Shown: piece by piece, positions 1 through 10,478 of the stretch
Position numbering within the stretch: position 1 is the stretch's first letter
Layout of the letters: each line of letters starts with the position of its first letter
Origin: Alphaproteobacteria bacterium
GTDB taxonomy: Bacteria > Pseudomonadota > Alphaproteobacteria > UBA9655
Reading direction: 5' to 3'
DNA length: 34,118 nucleotides
NCBI GenBank assembly: GCA_019746105.1
Contig: JAIESK010000035.1
Coordinates: forward strand, 1-34,118
Notes under the pieces: model-generated
Told to the model about the DNA's origin: nothing
Database searches by the model: none
The model's input: the letters and a program-made list of their open reading frames with translations, nothing else
Made by a program: the position numbers and the translations under genes

Positions 1-397
1 GGCATTTTTCAGAGGCGACAAGGAAAACCGTTTCAATTTCTGGGCATAAGGTACGGTTGGTTCCGGCCATTTGAAATTCATATTCGAAGTCAGAGACAGG
101 ACGGAGCCCCCTTATGAGGATGTGAGCTCCTTCTTTTTTGGCAAAATTGACGAGAAGGGTATCAAAACTTTTCACGGCAATTTCAACTCCCTGAGGAAGC
201 GAAAGAGGCTTAATTTCCTGTTCAATTAGGTGAATGCGCTCTTCAATCGAAAATAAGGGCGTTTTCTCACTATTTGTTGCTACAGCAATGATAAGACGAT
301 CAAGAATACGAGTGGCTCGTTGAATAATGTCAAGGTGACCGAGGGTAATGGGATCAAATGTACCAGGATAAATGCCGATATGTAACGGCTTAGCCAT
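1..397 (-). CDS. coaD: Pantetheine-phosphate adenylyltransferase (partial; C-terminus off the left edge)
   Basis: Reverse-strand translation from CAT at 395-397 reads [55 protein letters not shown]..., with the typical CoaD '[16 protein letters not shown]' motif. Absent from the ORF track because it runs off the window. Confidence 0.95.
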   Translation of the reverse strand, partial: MAKPLHIGIYPGTFDPITLGHLDIIQRATRILDRLIIAVATNSEKTPLFSIEERIHLIEQEIKPLSLPQGVEIAVKSFDTLLVNFAKKEGAHILIRGLRPVSDFEYEFQMAGTNRTLCPEIETVFLVASEKC

Positions 398-3065
398 TAT
401 CCAGCTCTTCTAATTCTTCATGTCCATCATCTTGAATACGAGCAACAGAAACAACTGCCTCATTCTTATCAACCCGGAAAAGCGTAACACCTTGGGTACG
501 TCTTCCTGCAATGCGAATATCATGAACAGGACAACGAATAAGCTTACCCGTGTTTGTCACAAGCATAATGTCATCTTCAGCCTTGATGGGGAAAGAGTCC
601 ACGAGTTTACCAGTTTTAGCAGTTACGTCCATGGTTGTGATCCCTTGTCCGCCTCGGTTTGTACAACGGTATTCATAAGCGGAGCTGCGTTTTCCAAAGC
701 CATTTTCACTGATGGAAAGAATAAATTCTTCGACCGCAGCCATCGCTTCAAAGCGCTCTTGAGATAAGGAAATTACGGCCTCATCGTTGGCTTCATCCCC
801 GTCCTGACGACGGAGCTTCATGGCTTGTTTCAGATAGGCATCCCGTTCTTCAATGGTAAAATCAACTTGATGAAGAATAGACATAGAGACGATTTTATCG
901 CCTTTCGTGAGACGAATTCCACGAACACCCGTTGAGGTCCTTCCAACGAATTCACGGACGTCAGTTACAGCAAAACGAATGCAACGGCCTTCTCTTGTTG
1001 TCAAAAGCACATCATTTGTCTCGTCACAAGAACTAACAGCAATAAGTTGCTCCTCTTCTTCCAGCTTCATGGCAATTTTTCCATTCGCTCGAATATTCGT
1101 GAAATCGGAAAGGGCATTTCTTCTGACCTGCCCCGAGGAAGTAGCGAAAAGAATATGCATCTTTTCCCACAGAGCTTCATCATCAGGCATAGGCATAATT
1201 GTAGAAATTGTCTCGCCATCTTCGAGAGGCAAAAGATTCACAATCGCTTTGCCACGTGCTTGAGGTGTGCCGAGAGGAAGTTTATAGACTTTCATTCCAA
1301 AGACACGTCCTGAAGTTGTGAAAAACAACATTTGGGTATGGGTGTTGGCCACAAAAACTTCTGAAACTGCATCTTCGTCGCGAGTGGCCATACCAGAGCG
1401 TCCCTTGCCCCCGCGTTTTTGAGCGCGGTAGGTTGTCACAGGAACACGTTTGATATACCCCCCAAGGCTGACGGTGACGACCATGTCTTCCCGTTGAATG
1501 AGATCTTCCTCATCCGCATTCATTTCAGCATCTTCAATGGTGGTGCGTCGGGGTGTTGCGTAATTTTCTTTGATTTCAATAAGTTCTGTGCGCAAAATTT
1601 CGAGGCGGCGATCGCGTGAACTTAGGATATGGAGATATTCTTTAATTTCTCCCACAATTTCCTGAAGTTCTTGAGCAATCTTTTCCCGCTCAAGGCCAGT
1701 GAGACGATGAAGTCTTAGATCAAGGATAGCTTTGGCTTGAGCCTCTGACATCTTGTAAGTGCCATTAATAATGGGATACCCAGGCTCATCAATAAGTTGA
1801 ATGAGAGGCTCAATATCTTGCACAGCCCAAGGGCGAGAGAGGATTTGATCTTTCGCCGTCTGGGGATCAGGAGCCTTTCGAATAAGGACAATCATTTCAT
1901 CAAGATTCGCAACAGCCAAAGCAAGGCCCACTAAAATATGAGCACGATCCCGCGCTTTCTTTAGTTCATATTGCGTGCGCCTTGTGATGACTTCCTCGCG
2001 GAAGAGAATAAAACATTCAAGGATTTCCTTGAGCCCCATTTGTTGAGGGCGCCCTCCATTCAGGGCAAGCATGTTAGCCCCAAAACTTGTTTGCAGTGGA
2101 GTCATTGTATAGAGACGATTAAGCACAACTTCAGGGATAGCCTCTTTTTTTAACTCAATAACAACTCGCACCCCATTGCGGTCCGATTCATCTTGAAGGT
2201 GAGCGATGCCTTCCAGTTCTTTATTAATCACAAGCTCTGCCATACGCTCAATCATTTTGGCTTTGTTCACTTGATATGGAATTTCCGTGACAATAATGGC
2301 TTCCCTGTCTTTCCGAATGGTTTCAATGTGGGTTCGGCTGCGAATGATCAGAGAACCACGGCCTGTTTTAAAAGCGCTATAAATGCCCCTTCTTCCCATG
2401 ATGAGGCCCCCTGTTGGAAAATCTGGGCCTGGGACATACTCCATAAGTTCTTCAACAGTTAAATCAGGGTTTTCAATCAGAGCACAGCAACCGTCAATGA
2501 TTTCTCCTAGGTTGTGAGAAGGAATATTTGTGGCCATGCCCACAGCGATACCACCAGCCCCATTAACAAGAAGATTGGGGATACGGCTAGGAAGAACGGT
2601 CGGCTCTTTGGTTGATTCATCGTAGTTGGCTTTGAAATCGACAGTTTCCTTATCAATATCAGTAAGAAGGTAGTGAGCTGGGCGAGAAAGGCGTACTTCG
2701 GTATACCGCATTGCTGCCGCAGGATCTCCGTCCATGGATCCAAAATTTCCTTGGCCGTCGATAAGAGGGAGTCGCAAGGAAAAGGTTTGGGCCATACGGA
2801 CCAAAGAATCGTAAACGGCTTCTGGACTATGAGGATGGTATTTCCCAATAACGCCTCCCACGATATGGGCTGATTTTTTATGGGGGCGACTGTAATCGTA
2901 TCCTGATTCATACATGGCATAGAGAATGCGCCTATGAACAGGCTTAAGTCCATCGCGGACATCAGGTAAAGCACGGCTGACGATAACGCTCATCGCGTAA
3001 TCGAGATAAGAATTTTTCATCTCATCTTCTATGTTTACAAAAGCAATAGCCTTGTTCTCAGTCAA
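390..3065 (-). CDS. gyrA: DNA gyrase subunit A
   Basis: 891 aa; '[33 protein letters not shown]', '[11 protein letters not shown]', GyrA box '[10 protein letters not shown]'. Confidence 0.98.
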   Translation of the reverse strand: MTENKAIAFVNIEDEMKNSYLDYAMSVIVSRALPDVRDGLKPVHRRILYAMYESGYDYSRPHKKSAHIVGGVIGKYHPHSPEAVYDSLVRMAQTFSLRLPLIDGQGNFGSMDGDPAAAMRYTEVRLSRPAHYLLTDIDKETVDFKANYDESTKEPTVLPSRIPNLLVNGAGGIAVGMATNIPSHNLGEIIDGCCALIENPDLTVEELMEYVPGPDFPTGGLIMGRRGIYSAFKTGRGSLIIRSRTHIETIRKDREAIIVTEIPYQVNKAKMIERMAELVINKELEGIAHLQDESDRNGVRVVIELKKEAIPEVVLNRLYTMTPLQTSFGANMLALNGGRPQQMGLKEILECFILFREEVITRRTQYELKKARDRAHILVGLALAVANLDEMIVLIRKAPDPQTAKDQILSRPWAVQDIEPLIQLIDEPGYPIINGTYKMSEAQAKAILDLRLHRLTGLEREKIAQELQEIVGEIKEYLHILSSRDRRLEILRTELIEIKENYATPRRTTIEDAEMNADEEDLIQREDMVVTVSLGGYIKRVPVTTYRAQKRGGKGRSGMATRDEDAVSEVFVANTHTQMLFFTTSGRVFGMKVYKLPLGTPQARGKAIVNLLPLEDGETISTIMPMPDDEALWEKMHILFATSSGQVRRNALSDFTNIRANGKIAMKLEEEEQLIAVSSCDETNDVLLTTREGRCIRFAVTDVREFVGRTSTGVRGIRLTKGDKIVSMSILHQVDFTIEERDAYLKQAMKLRRQDGDEANDEAVISLSQERFEAMAAVEEFILSISENGFGKRSSAYEYRCTNRGGQGITTMDVTAKTGKLVDSFPIKAEDDIMLVTNTGKLIRCPVHDIRIAGRRTQGVTLFRVDKNEAVVSVARIQDDGHEELEELDNG

Positions 3066-3087
3066 AGGGAAGCTCCTTTAAAAAAAC

Positions 3088-3543
3088 TTAAAATGGAATT
3101 TCGTCGTCAATTTCACCTAAAGAGACAGGCTCTTCACGGGCACTATTTTTAGGCGCTTCAAAGGAAGGAGTCTCACTATCTGCGCCTTGGCCTCGACTGT
3201 CCAGCATGGTTAATTCGCCTCGGAAACGTGGGATGATAACTTCTGTTGTGTAACGCTCTTTTCCTTCTTGGTCTGTCCATTTGCGGGTTTGGAGTTGTCC
3301 TTCAATGTAAATTTTAGCACCCTTGCGGAGGTATTTATCAGCAACGTCAGCAAGATGTTCATTAAAGATCACAACCCGATGCCATTCTGTACGTTCTTTG
3401 CGCTCTTGGGTGCTTTTATCTCTCCATTGTTCAGAAGTAGCTAAGGTAAGGTTAACAATCTTCATGCCTTCCTGGGTCATACGGACTTCAGGATCTTTTC
3501 CTAGGTTTCCTACTAAAATGACTTTATTAACGCTGGCTGCCAT
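3088..3543 (-). CDS. ssb: Single-stranded DNA-binding protein
   Basis: '[36 protein letters not shown]...' and acidic tip 'EIDDEIPF'. The ORF track extends to 3606, but the MAASVNK start is preceded by an AAGGAGAAA-type ribosome-binding site. Confidence 0.97.
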   Translation of the reverse strand: MAASVNKVILVGNLGKDPEVRMTQEGMKIVNLTLATSEQWRDKSTQERKERTEWHRVVIFNEHLADVADKYLRKGAKIYIEGQLQTRKWTDQEGKERYTTEVIIPRFRGELTMLDSRGQGADSETPSFEAPKNSAREEPVSLGEIDDEIPF

Positions 3544-3696
3544 CATTTTCTCCTTGCTTTTCAGAGTGACCCTATTGTTATAGGCCATCTTATTTTGAAG
3601 TGCCATAGATATATTATAGTATTTTGAAGTTTCTCTTTTTTTATCTCCTCAAATATGTCACTTTCAGTGTTGGGAACTTCTCTGATAGGAGAGAAA

Positions 3697-4104
3697 ATGA
3701 ACTATAAAGTTTTACGGGGATTACTGTTTTTACCTATTTTTTTAAGCTCTGCATATGGGGAAGAGATTCCCGATGTGTCACTGCGCTTTTATGCCCAATG
3801 GGATGTGAGTGATAGGGAGCGTCAGAAACTTACGGATATTTATGGTGTTCAAAGGGTAAGTTTTGATGCCAAAGGACAGGTGACCCCCCACAACCTTCCT
3901 TTAAATCAAGTAAAACGCTGGAAACGGCTTTACGAGCTTTGCATGAGTGATGGGTGTTATTATTGTGATGCGGACGAAGGAAGTTGTGAAACAGGCACCT
4001 GTGGTTCCAAGAACATTCATTGCAAACCCTATATGAATTCAGAGGGACTTCCTAAATGTGGATCTCAGTGCGCTGACTACGCGTTTATTGCAACTCTTCC
4101 TTAG
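3697..4104 (+). CDS. Small cysteine-rich exported protein of unknown function
   Basis: MNYKVLRGLLFLPIFLSSAYGEE... looks like a signal peptide. The C-terminal half has 8 Cys (ELCMSDGCYYCDADEGSCETGTCGSKNIHCKPYMNSEGLPKCGSQC). GGAGAGAAA precedes the ATG. Confidence 0.7.
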   Translation: MNYKVLRGLLFLPIFLSSAYGEEIPDVSLRFYAQWDVSDRERQKLTDIYGVQRVSFDAKGQVTPHNLPLNQVKRWKRLYELCMSDGCYYCDADEGSCETGTCGSKNIHCKPYMNSEGLPKCGSQCADYAFIATLP

Positions 4105-5410
4105 AACGCTCTTTCATAAAGAAAAGGGCAATAGCCCCAATAAGAGAGGCACCGCCTAAATAAAGAGCAGGCGCCGCATTATTGTTTGTATAACTTATAA
4201 GAGCAGTTGCAATAAGTGGCGCGCTTCCTCCAAAAATCGCCATACTTAAGCTATGAGAAATGGATATGCCTGAAGAGCGGACCGTAAGGGGGAAAAGCTC
4301 GACAAGGGTTGCAGGAATAGGGGCAAAGAATGAGCCCATAATAAAAGAAAGAGCAACTTGAGCAAAAAGAGCTGAGGTAAAGCCACCCTCAAGGGCAATG
4401 AAAAGAGGGTAAGCAAAGAAAGTGAAACCAAGGGCGCTTGAAATTAAGACCGTCTTTCTCCCGATTTTATCAGAAAGCCATCCTGAAAGAAGAATGGCAA
4501 CACCCATACCGAACATACCAACGGTTGTTGTCAAAAGACTCATTACCATTGAAAAATTGAGAAGAGCCGTTAGGTAGTTATTGATAAAAGTGACAATCAT
4601 ATAAAACCCAATGGAAAGGGAGAGCTCGATGGTGATGACATAAAGAATCATTTTAGAATGGGATTTAAAAAGTGCTACAATTGGGGTGGAGTGTTCTTTA
4701 TGGTGTGCTTTAGCCTGCTTGAATTGTTCTGGTTCATCCACCGTCCGGCGCATAATGGAGCCAACAAATCCTCCAACAACGCTGATAATAAAAGGAATTC
4801 GCCATCCCCAAGCATAGAGCTCTTCTTGAGAGAGGAAATGACAAGTTGACGTTGCAACGGCAGATCCTACCAAAATTCCCACAAGAAGACTAAAAACGAC
4901 CCAACTTCCATAGAGACCGCGATTCCCTGTATGGGCATGCTCTACAACGAAAATCATAGACCCGGTGAACTCACCGCCCATGGAAAGGCCTTGGGCTAAG
5001 CGAATGAGGGTTAAAAGAAGGGGAGCGAACCACCCAATTTGGGCATAGGTTGGCAGGAGACCAATAAGAGCTGTAGGGATAGCCATCAGATAAATTGACC
5101 ATAAAAGGGCGTCCTTGCGTCCAATCTTGTCACCAATATGTCCAAATATAACTCCACCTAGGGGCCGCATGATAAATCCCGCCGCAAAAATGCCAAAGGT
5201 GGCCATCAGAGAAGCAAAGGTGCTAAAATTGGGAAAGAAAAGTTGTCCAATGGTTTTTGCAAAAAAACCATACAAAGCAAAGTCATACCATTCAAGGGCA
5301 TTACCTATCATGCAGGACAAAATAACTTTTCGGATATAACTTCCCTTATGGGGAACACTTAAGGATTCTTGAGTAATTACAGCAGCTGTCAATGAATTCA
5401 CTCCAAACAA
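4085..5410 (-). CDS. MFS transporter, metabolite:H+ symporter (MHS/ProP-like) family
   Basis: 441 aa, 12-TM-like; 'GNALEWYDFALYGFFA', 'RPLGGVIFGHIGDKIGRK', 'RLAQGLSMGGEFTGS', 'LSGWLSDKIGRK' are typical of ProP-like MHS transporters. Confidence 0.93.
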   Translation of the reverse strand: MFGVNSLTAAVITQESLSVPHKGSYIRKVILSCMIGNALEWYDFALYGFFAKTIGQLFFPNFSTFASLMATFGIFAAGFIMRPLGGVIFGHIGDKIGRKDALLWSIYLMAIPTALIGLLPTYAQIGWFAPLLLTLIRLAQGLSMGGEFTGSMIFVVEHAHTGNRGLYGSWVVFSLLVGILVGSAVATSTCHFLSQEELYAWGWRIPFIISVVGGFVGSIMRRTVDEPEQFKQAKAHHKEHSTPIVALFKSHSKMILYVITIELSLSIGFYMIVTFINNYLTALLNFSMVMSLLTTTVGMFGMGVAILLSGWLSDKIGRKTVLISSALGFTFFAYPLFIALEGGFTSALFAQVALSFIMGSFFAPIPATLVELFPLTVRSSGISISHSLSMAIFGGSAPLIATALISYTNNNAAPALYLGGASLIGAIALFFMKERSKEELQ

Positions 5411-5652
5411 AAGGGGGTTTGCCCTTCACCTAAACAGATCTCCATCTAAATGATCCAGAGTAGGTTTGGCAAGAGAAAGTTATAACTAGTTGAAATTAAA
5501 GGATTATTGTGAAGTTTTTGACAAAATATCTAAAAGTTTGAAGATAAAAGATCTAATTTAATACCCGGATTCAACCCCCTATATTGTATTTTAAATTGGG
5601 GTGAGATAGGGTTTATCCCAAACAGCTACCTAAAACTGAAGGAATGCATTAA

Positions 5653-6489
5653 ATGAAAAATAAGTTTGGCTTTTTTCTCTTCTTTCTCCTTCTCACGGCT
5701 TGTCAAAATTCCTATGAGCCTGACCATAGTCTTAAACAGGCCTGGACGAATGAGCTTGAAAACACTCAGCCTAGCCAGATACCCTATGGACTTGTATATG
5801 AGACAGGTTCAAAAAAACTCATTTATGTAGCTGTACATAGCGCCTTCAGCCCTGCAAAGGGGCGCGCTCTTATTGAATCTCTTATTAAAACACAAAAACC
5901 CCAAATCATTCTCTGTCAGGGGCATACGGAGGAGAGGGTTTCCCCCACCGCGGTTAAGTTCAAAATTGATAACCCGCATGTGATTTTAACAGGAGCCTCA
6001 GCGCCTCGGAAGAAAATTATAGATCATTTGGCATTGTATGGGGTTAGTGAGAGAGATTATGAAATTTATTCACTTGTCACTCTTATCAATCAACAATGGC
6101 AATTTGAAATTAATTCTCCCAAAGACCTTAATGCTAAGATCGTTCATTATCTAAAAACCACCCCTCATGCAAAAAGATTTCACCTCACTTTTGAAGATGT
6201 TCAAACGTGGTTTTATGAGAAAACAGGCCATCCTATGACAATCGAAGCTCTCTTTGAAGGCTTACTTGTCGCTCCCCAAGATCCACACCTCGCGAGCACA
6301 ACTTATCTTCAAAAGATAAGCTTTTATCAGGATGAAATCGATGATGCGGTTGCTATGAGTGCCTTAGGGAAAGCTCTTGAAAATTATGACACAGTCATGA
6401 TCATTCGTGCTTCCAGCAAGTATGTCACAGAAAGGGCCATACTTCATAAAATGCTGGGTGTGTCTGAACCCACAAAAATCGTCAACTGA
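5653..6489 (+). CDS. Putative lipoprotein of unknown function
   Basis: MKNKFGFFLFFLLLTACQNS: signal peptide with LTAC lipobox. The remainder is a soluble domain not confidently assigned to a family. Confidence 0.7.
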   Translation: MKNKFGFFLFFLLLTACQNSYEPDHSLKQAWTNELENTQPSQIPYGLVYETGSKKLIYVAVHSAFSPAKGRALIESLIKTQKPQIILCQGHTEERVSPTAVKFKIDNPHVILTGASAPRKKIIDHLALYGVSERDYEIYSLVTLINQQWQFEINSPKDLNAKIVHYLKTTPHAKRFHLTFEDVQTWFYEKTGHPMTIEALFEGLLVAPQDPHLASTTYLQKISFYQDEIDDAVAMSALGKALENYDTVMIIRASSKYVTERAILHKMLGVSEPTKIVN

Positions 6490-6676
6490 GAGCTCATAAC
6501 TTCTTATTTCCCTTTATAAAGGGATTGAAGAATTAGGACAATGAAAGCTACGACCCGATGGGTGGTTTGAGCTGAAGCATCCCATAAGGCTAAGCTCATC
6601 TCTCAGGGAGTTTAATGATCTCTTGTTCGCGACAAACTCACATAACTTCCTTGAAATCATTTGATTTTCCCCTATA

Positions 6677-7660
6677 ATGAAAATGAAGACCAATCATGAA
6701 AAAGCTATGGAATCGCAGGACAAATCCTCAACGACATATTTAGAATTTGAAGATAATTCTCTTCTTATTGAGCTTTTTGGAAGTCAGGAAAGCAACTTAA
6801 AGCTCCTTGAAAAGGAATTGCCTGTCATCATTTCAACCCGAGGCAATCAAGTTGTTATCCAGGGAGAAGAAGAATCCGTACGTATTGCGGGTGCGGTCTT
6901 GGCGTCCCTCTATCTTCATCTTCAAGAAGGAAAACATATCGACACAACTGACGTTATGATGGCCCTTCGCCATACCAATGATAAAGAATCCCATGATGAG
7001 GTCTTTCTCACCACCAAGCGTCGGGTTATTACGGCGCGCTCTCGTCAACAGGCGGCCTATATTCAATCATTGAAAGAGAATGAGCTAGTCTTTGCCGAAG
7101 GCCCTGCAGGGACGGGAAAAACCTATTTAGCCGTTGCCTTTGGCGTTGAGATGATGCTTGCGGGAAGAATGGATCGGCTTATCTTGTCACGCCCTGCTGT
7201 AGAGGCTGGGGAGCGTCTTGGGTTTTTACCCGGAGATATTCGAGAGAAAGTGGATCCTTACCTGCGCCCCCTTTATGATGCACTCCATGATATGTTGCCC
7301 CTTGAGCAGGTGACAAAAAAGCTGGCTTTGGGAGAAATTGAAGTAGCACCTCTTGCTTTTATGCGCGGTAGAACCCTTTCCGATTCGGTCATTATTTTGG
7401 ATGAGGCTCAAAACACAACTGAAGTGCAAATGAAGATGTTTTTGACCCGTCTTGGTAATAACTCCCGCATGATTATTACAGGAGATCTGACCCAAATTGA
7501 TCTCCCCAAAGGAACGCCCTCGGGACTTCAGGACGCCATGACAACCCTCGCAGGGGTTAAGGGCGTGGGGTATATTAACTTTACCGAGCGGGACGTGGTG
7601 CGTCACCCTCTGGTTTCACGTATTGTAAGGGCTTATGAGCGAAAAAAAGCCCATCATTAA
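6677..7660 (+). CDS. PhoH-like ATPase
   Basis: 'FAEGPAGTGKTYLAVAFGVEMML', 'RLILSRPAVEAGERLGFLPGD', 'SVIILDEAQNTTEVQMKMFLTRLG', 'ITGDLTQIDLP'. Confidence 0.96.
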   Translation: MKMKTNHEKAMESQDKSSTTYLEFEDNSLLIELFGSQESNLKLLEKELPVIISTRGNQVVIQGEEESVRIAGAVLASLYLHLQEGKHIDTTDVMMALRHTNDKESHDEVFLTTKRRVITARSRQQAAYIQSLKENELVFAEGPAGTGKTYLAVAFGVEMMLAGRMDRLILSRPAVEAGERLGFLPGDIREKVDPYLRPLYDALHDMLPLEQVTKKLALGEIEVAPLAFMRGRTLSDSVIILDEAQNTTEVQMKMFLTRLGNNSRMIITGDLTQIDLPKGTPSGLQDAMTTLAGVKGVGYINFTERDVVRHPLVSRIVRAYERKKAHH

Positions 7661-8102
7661 TTTTATTCTTTCAGAAAAAAACTGGAAGACGGTCTCTCCT
7701 TTGTTGGAAGAAGAAATCACCCTTGCCCTTGAAAAAACCTCTCTTGCTTTGAAGGAGGATTTTTCCCAAAGCGAAGTCAGTGTTGTTTTGACAACCGATG
7801 AAGAAGTCCACATTCTTAATAAAACCTTCCGTCATCAAGATAAGGCGACCAATGTGCTTTCTTTTCCTTCTGATGAAAAGGCCGAGCTTGGGGATATTAT
7901 TTTGGCCTATGAAACTGTTTTAAAAGAAGCCCAAGAATTAGGTATTTCAACCCTTCATCATACCTTGCATCTGATTATCCATGGATTTTTACATCTTTTA
8001 GGGTATGATCATGAAGAAAATCATGAAGCTGAAAAGATGGAAAGTTTAGAAATACAGATTTTAAAAAAACTCAACATTCAAAACCCCTATGAGGATCAAT
8101 GA
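7635..8102 (+). CDS. ybeY: Endoribonuclease YbeY
   Basis: 'FRHQDKATNVLSFPSDEKAELGDIILAYETV' and metal-binding motif 'HLIIHGFLHLLGYDHEE'. Confidence 0.96.
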   Translation: MSEKKPIINFILSEKNWKTVSPLLEEEITLALEKTSLALKEDFSQSEVSVVLTTDEEVHILNKTFRHQDKATNVLSFPSDEKAELGDIILAYETVLKEAQELGISTLHHTLHLIIHGFLHLLGYDHEENHEAEKMESLEIQILKKLNIQNPYEDQ

Positions 8103-8941
8103 AAGACTGGCGATCCTATTTCCCATTTCTTTTTAAGAAAAAGGAAGGAGATGGTTCTTTAAGAGAAACTATTGAAGAGCTGATTGAAGAAGAAGAGATT
8201 GAAGATACGTCGCTCGCTCCGGATGAGCGGGAAATGCTCACGAATATCCTAAGCTTGCGTGACTTAACTGCTAAGGATTTGATGATCCCACGCGCTGAGA
8301 TTATTGGTGTTTCGCATGACTCTTCTTTTGAACAAATAATTGCGGTATTTAAGTCCAGCCAAGTTATGCGGCTTCCGGTGTACCGCCAAACCCTTGATGA
8401 TATTTTGGGTTACATTCATCTGCGAGATCTTATTGATAGCACGAGCACCCCGAAAAATTTCAAAATTCAAAATCACCTTCACAAAATTGATTATATCTCC
8501 CCTTCCATGCGTATTTTAGATTTGCTCTTAAAAATGCGCTCAACAGGTGAAAAAATGGCGATTGTGGTTGATGAACACGGAGGGGTTGATGGGCTTGTGA
8601 CCCTTAATGATTTGGTTGAAGAAATTGTGGGCGACATTCAAGATGTAGCCCAGATGACAACGCCCCTGTACTTCTTTCGCCGGCCCGATGGGGTTGTGGT
8701 GGTTAATGGTCGGATGGACATTGAAGATTTAGAAGAGAAAGTGGGATCTCTTCGTACGGAGGAGGAAAAGGAAGAAGAAATAGATACAATTGGTGGACTT
8801 GTTCTTCATTTGACCGATCGGATTCCTCAAAGGGGAGAATTAATTACCCACCCTTCCGGCATCGAGTTTGAAATTATTGAGGCAGATTCAAGGCGCATTA
8901 AACGTTTGGGGATACATGGACTTCCTGACATCCCTGCATAA
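8099..8941 (+). CDS. CorC/HlyC-type CBS-domain protein
   Basis: 'LSLRDLTAKDLMIPRAEIIGVSHDSSFEQIIAVFKSSQVMRLPVYRQTLDDILGYIHLRDL', 'AIVVDEHGGVDGLVTLNDLVEEIVGDI'. ATGA overlap with ybeY. Confidence 0.94.
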   Translation: MKDWRSYFPFLFKKKEGDGSLRETIEELIEEEEIEDTSLAPDEREMLTNILSLRDLTAKDLMIPRAEIIGVSHDSSFEQIIAVFKSSQVMRLPVYRQTLDDILGYIHLRDLIDSTSTPKNFKIQNHLHKIDYISPSMRILDLLLKMRSTGEKMAIVVDEHGGVDGLVTLNDLVEEIVGDIQDVAQMTTPLYFFRRPDGVVVVNGRMDIEDLEEKVGSLRTEEEKEEEIDTIGGLVLHLTDRIPQRGELITHPSGIEFEIIEADSRRIKRLGIHGLPDIPA

Positions 8942-10478
8942 ACCTTGGTTTATAAGAGGCCTTGCTTTTCTCCTGGGTGCCTTTGGAGCTTTGGCCTTTG
9001 CGCCCCTTTTTGTTTTTCCTGCTCTTCTCCTCTCCTTTAGTGCCATCTGGTTTTTGCTGGATACAGAAATTGAAGAAGGGTCCTCATTTCTTCGCATTTT
9101 CTCCTTGGGATGGTGGTTTGGACTCGGCCATTTTACCGTAGGCCTTTATTGGATAACCTATGCCCTGTCGGTGGACTTGAAAGCTTTTTGGTGGCTTGTT
9201 CCCTTTGCTTTGTTTGGGATTCCTTCGGTGCTCGCTGTTTTTACGGGGGCGGCTTTTGCTTTGACAAAAGTATGGCCCACTCGGGGCGTTAGCCGCGCTT
9301 TAGCCTTTGCTGGCATCTGGATCGGATTTGAATGGCTAAGAGGCCATCTTTTTACAGGATTTCCTTGGAACTTATTAGGATATAGTTGGGCCTTTAGTCC
9401 AGAGATGATGCAAATGGCTTCGATAGGCGGGGTTTATGGGCTTAGTCTTGTGGTTCTTCTTATGGGCCTTTTTCTTGGGTATTTGATCGGGAAGAACTTT
9501 TTTGAGCGGACGCTGGCCATTTTTATTTATTTACTTGTCCCCCTTTTTTGGGTGTGGGGACATCATCGCTTGAATCATCCTGATGTAATAGAGTCGCCCC
9601 CTCTCGCTCTTCGCATTGTTCAACCCAATATTCCTCAGACCCTTAAGTGGAATTTGGCTCAAAAGGAAGATAATTTTCGTCAACTTTTGGAAATGACAGC
9701 CCAACCTTCGGCTCTTAACCTGAAGGCAGTGATTTGGCCTGAGACAGCAATCCCCTTCTTTTTAGAACGTGATAGCTTTCGGCGCATGCTTATTGCGGAA
9801 GCCTTGCCAAAAGATGCTCTTTTATTTACGGGCGCTTTGCGCCTAACAGGCCCAAAGGAGGTTAGAAATAGTATCCTTGTCCTGGATAAGGAAGGAAACA
9901 TTCTTGCCTCCTATGATAAGGCTCATCTCGTTCCTTTTGGGGAATATATTCCGTTCCGGAAAAATATTGATGCCCTTTTTGGCGAAGGTTCTATTAAAAA
10001 AATAACCATAGGTGCCCTTGATTTTAAGGCAGGTCCTGGGCCTGAATTGGTAGCTCTTCCCAATGATTTTCCATCCTTTAGCGGTCTTGTATGTTACGAA
10101 GTTATTTTTCCCAGTGCCGTTATTAATGCAGCTCAAGAGCGTCCCAGATGGATGCTGAATGTGACCAATGATGCATGGTATGGGAATACGTCGGGCCCTT
10201 ATCAGCATCTTGAAATGACTCGCATGCGTGCCATTGAAGAAGGAGTTCCACTAGTTCGTGCAGCCAATTCAGGAATTTCTGCCGTCTTTGATGCCTATGG
10301 GCGTATGAAAGGGAGTATTAAGCTGAGCACAACGGGCGTTTTAGACGTTTTTCTACCACCCCCCACCCGAACAAAACCTTTTTATGCTCAGTGGGGAGAT
10401 TGGATTATCTTAGGTCTTCTTGGGATTATTTTTATTTTTGCAGGGTTAGTTGTCTTAAAGGAGCGTTTTGATGAATGA
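8916..10478 (+). CDS. lnt: Apolipoprotein N-acyltransferase
   Basis: 'WIGFEWLRGHLFTGFPWNLLGYSWA', 'IVQPNIPQTLKW', 'IWPETAIPFFLE', 'YDKAHLVPFGEYIPFR', 'VCYEVIFP', 'NVTNDAWYGNTSGPYQHLEMTRMRAIEEG'. MDFLTSLHKP at 8916 is a more likely start than 8868. Confidence 0.95.
   Translation: MDFLTSLHKPWFIRGLAFLLGAFGALAFAPLFVFPALLLSFSAIWFLLDTEIEEGSSFLRIFSLGWWFGLGHFTVGLYWITYALSVDLKAFWWLVPFALFGIPSVLAVFTGAAFALTKVWPTRGVSRALAFAGIWIGFEWLRGHLFTGFPWNLLGYSWAFSPEMMQMASIGGVYGLSLVVLLMGLFLGYLIGKNFFERTLAIFIYLLVPLFWVWGHHRLNHPDVIESPPLALRIVQPNIPQTLKWNLAQKEDNFRQLLEMTAQPSALNLKAVIWPETAIPFFLERDSFRRMLIAEALPKDALLFTGALRLTGPKEVRNSILVLDKEGNILASYDKAHLVPFGEYIPFRKNIDALFGEGSIKKITIGALDFKAGPGPELVALPNDFPSFSGLVCYEVIFPSAVINAAQERPRWMLNVTNDAWYGNTSGPYQHLEMTRMRAIEEGVPLVRAANSGISAVFDAYGRMKGSIKLSTTGVLDVFLPPPTRTKPFYAQWGDWIILGLLGIIFIFAGLVVLKERFDE

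Noticed and set aside
420-2873. Several + strand ORFs (420..767, 907..1263, 1047..1313, 1419..1619, 1971..2153, 2193..2462, 2673..2873) and 2507..2974 -
   Set aside because: All lie inside gyrA in other frames, have no recognisable motifs and overlap a certain CDS; typical shadow ORFs.
6509-6524. TCCCTTTATAAAGGGA as a rho-independent terminator after the lipoprotein gene
   Set aside because: Perfect 16-nt palindrome, but it has no T-run after it and no loop; kept only as an unexplained inverted repeat.
6525-6676. Riboswitch or small RNA upstream of phoH (e.g. 'ATCTCTCAGGGAG' recalling glycine-riboswitch text)
   Set aside because: Cannot fold into the known consensus by inspection; too little evidence without a covariance-model search (Rfam/Infernal).
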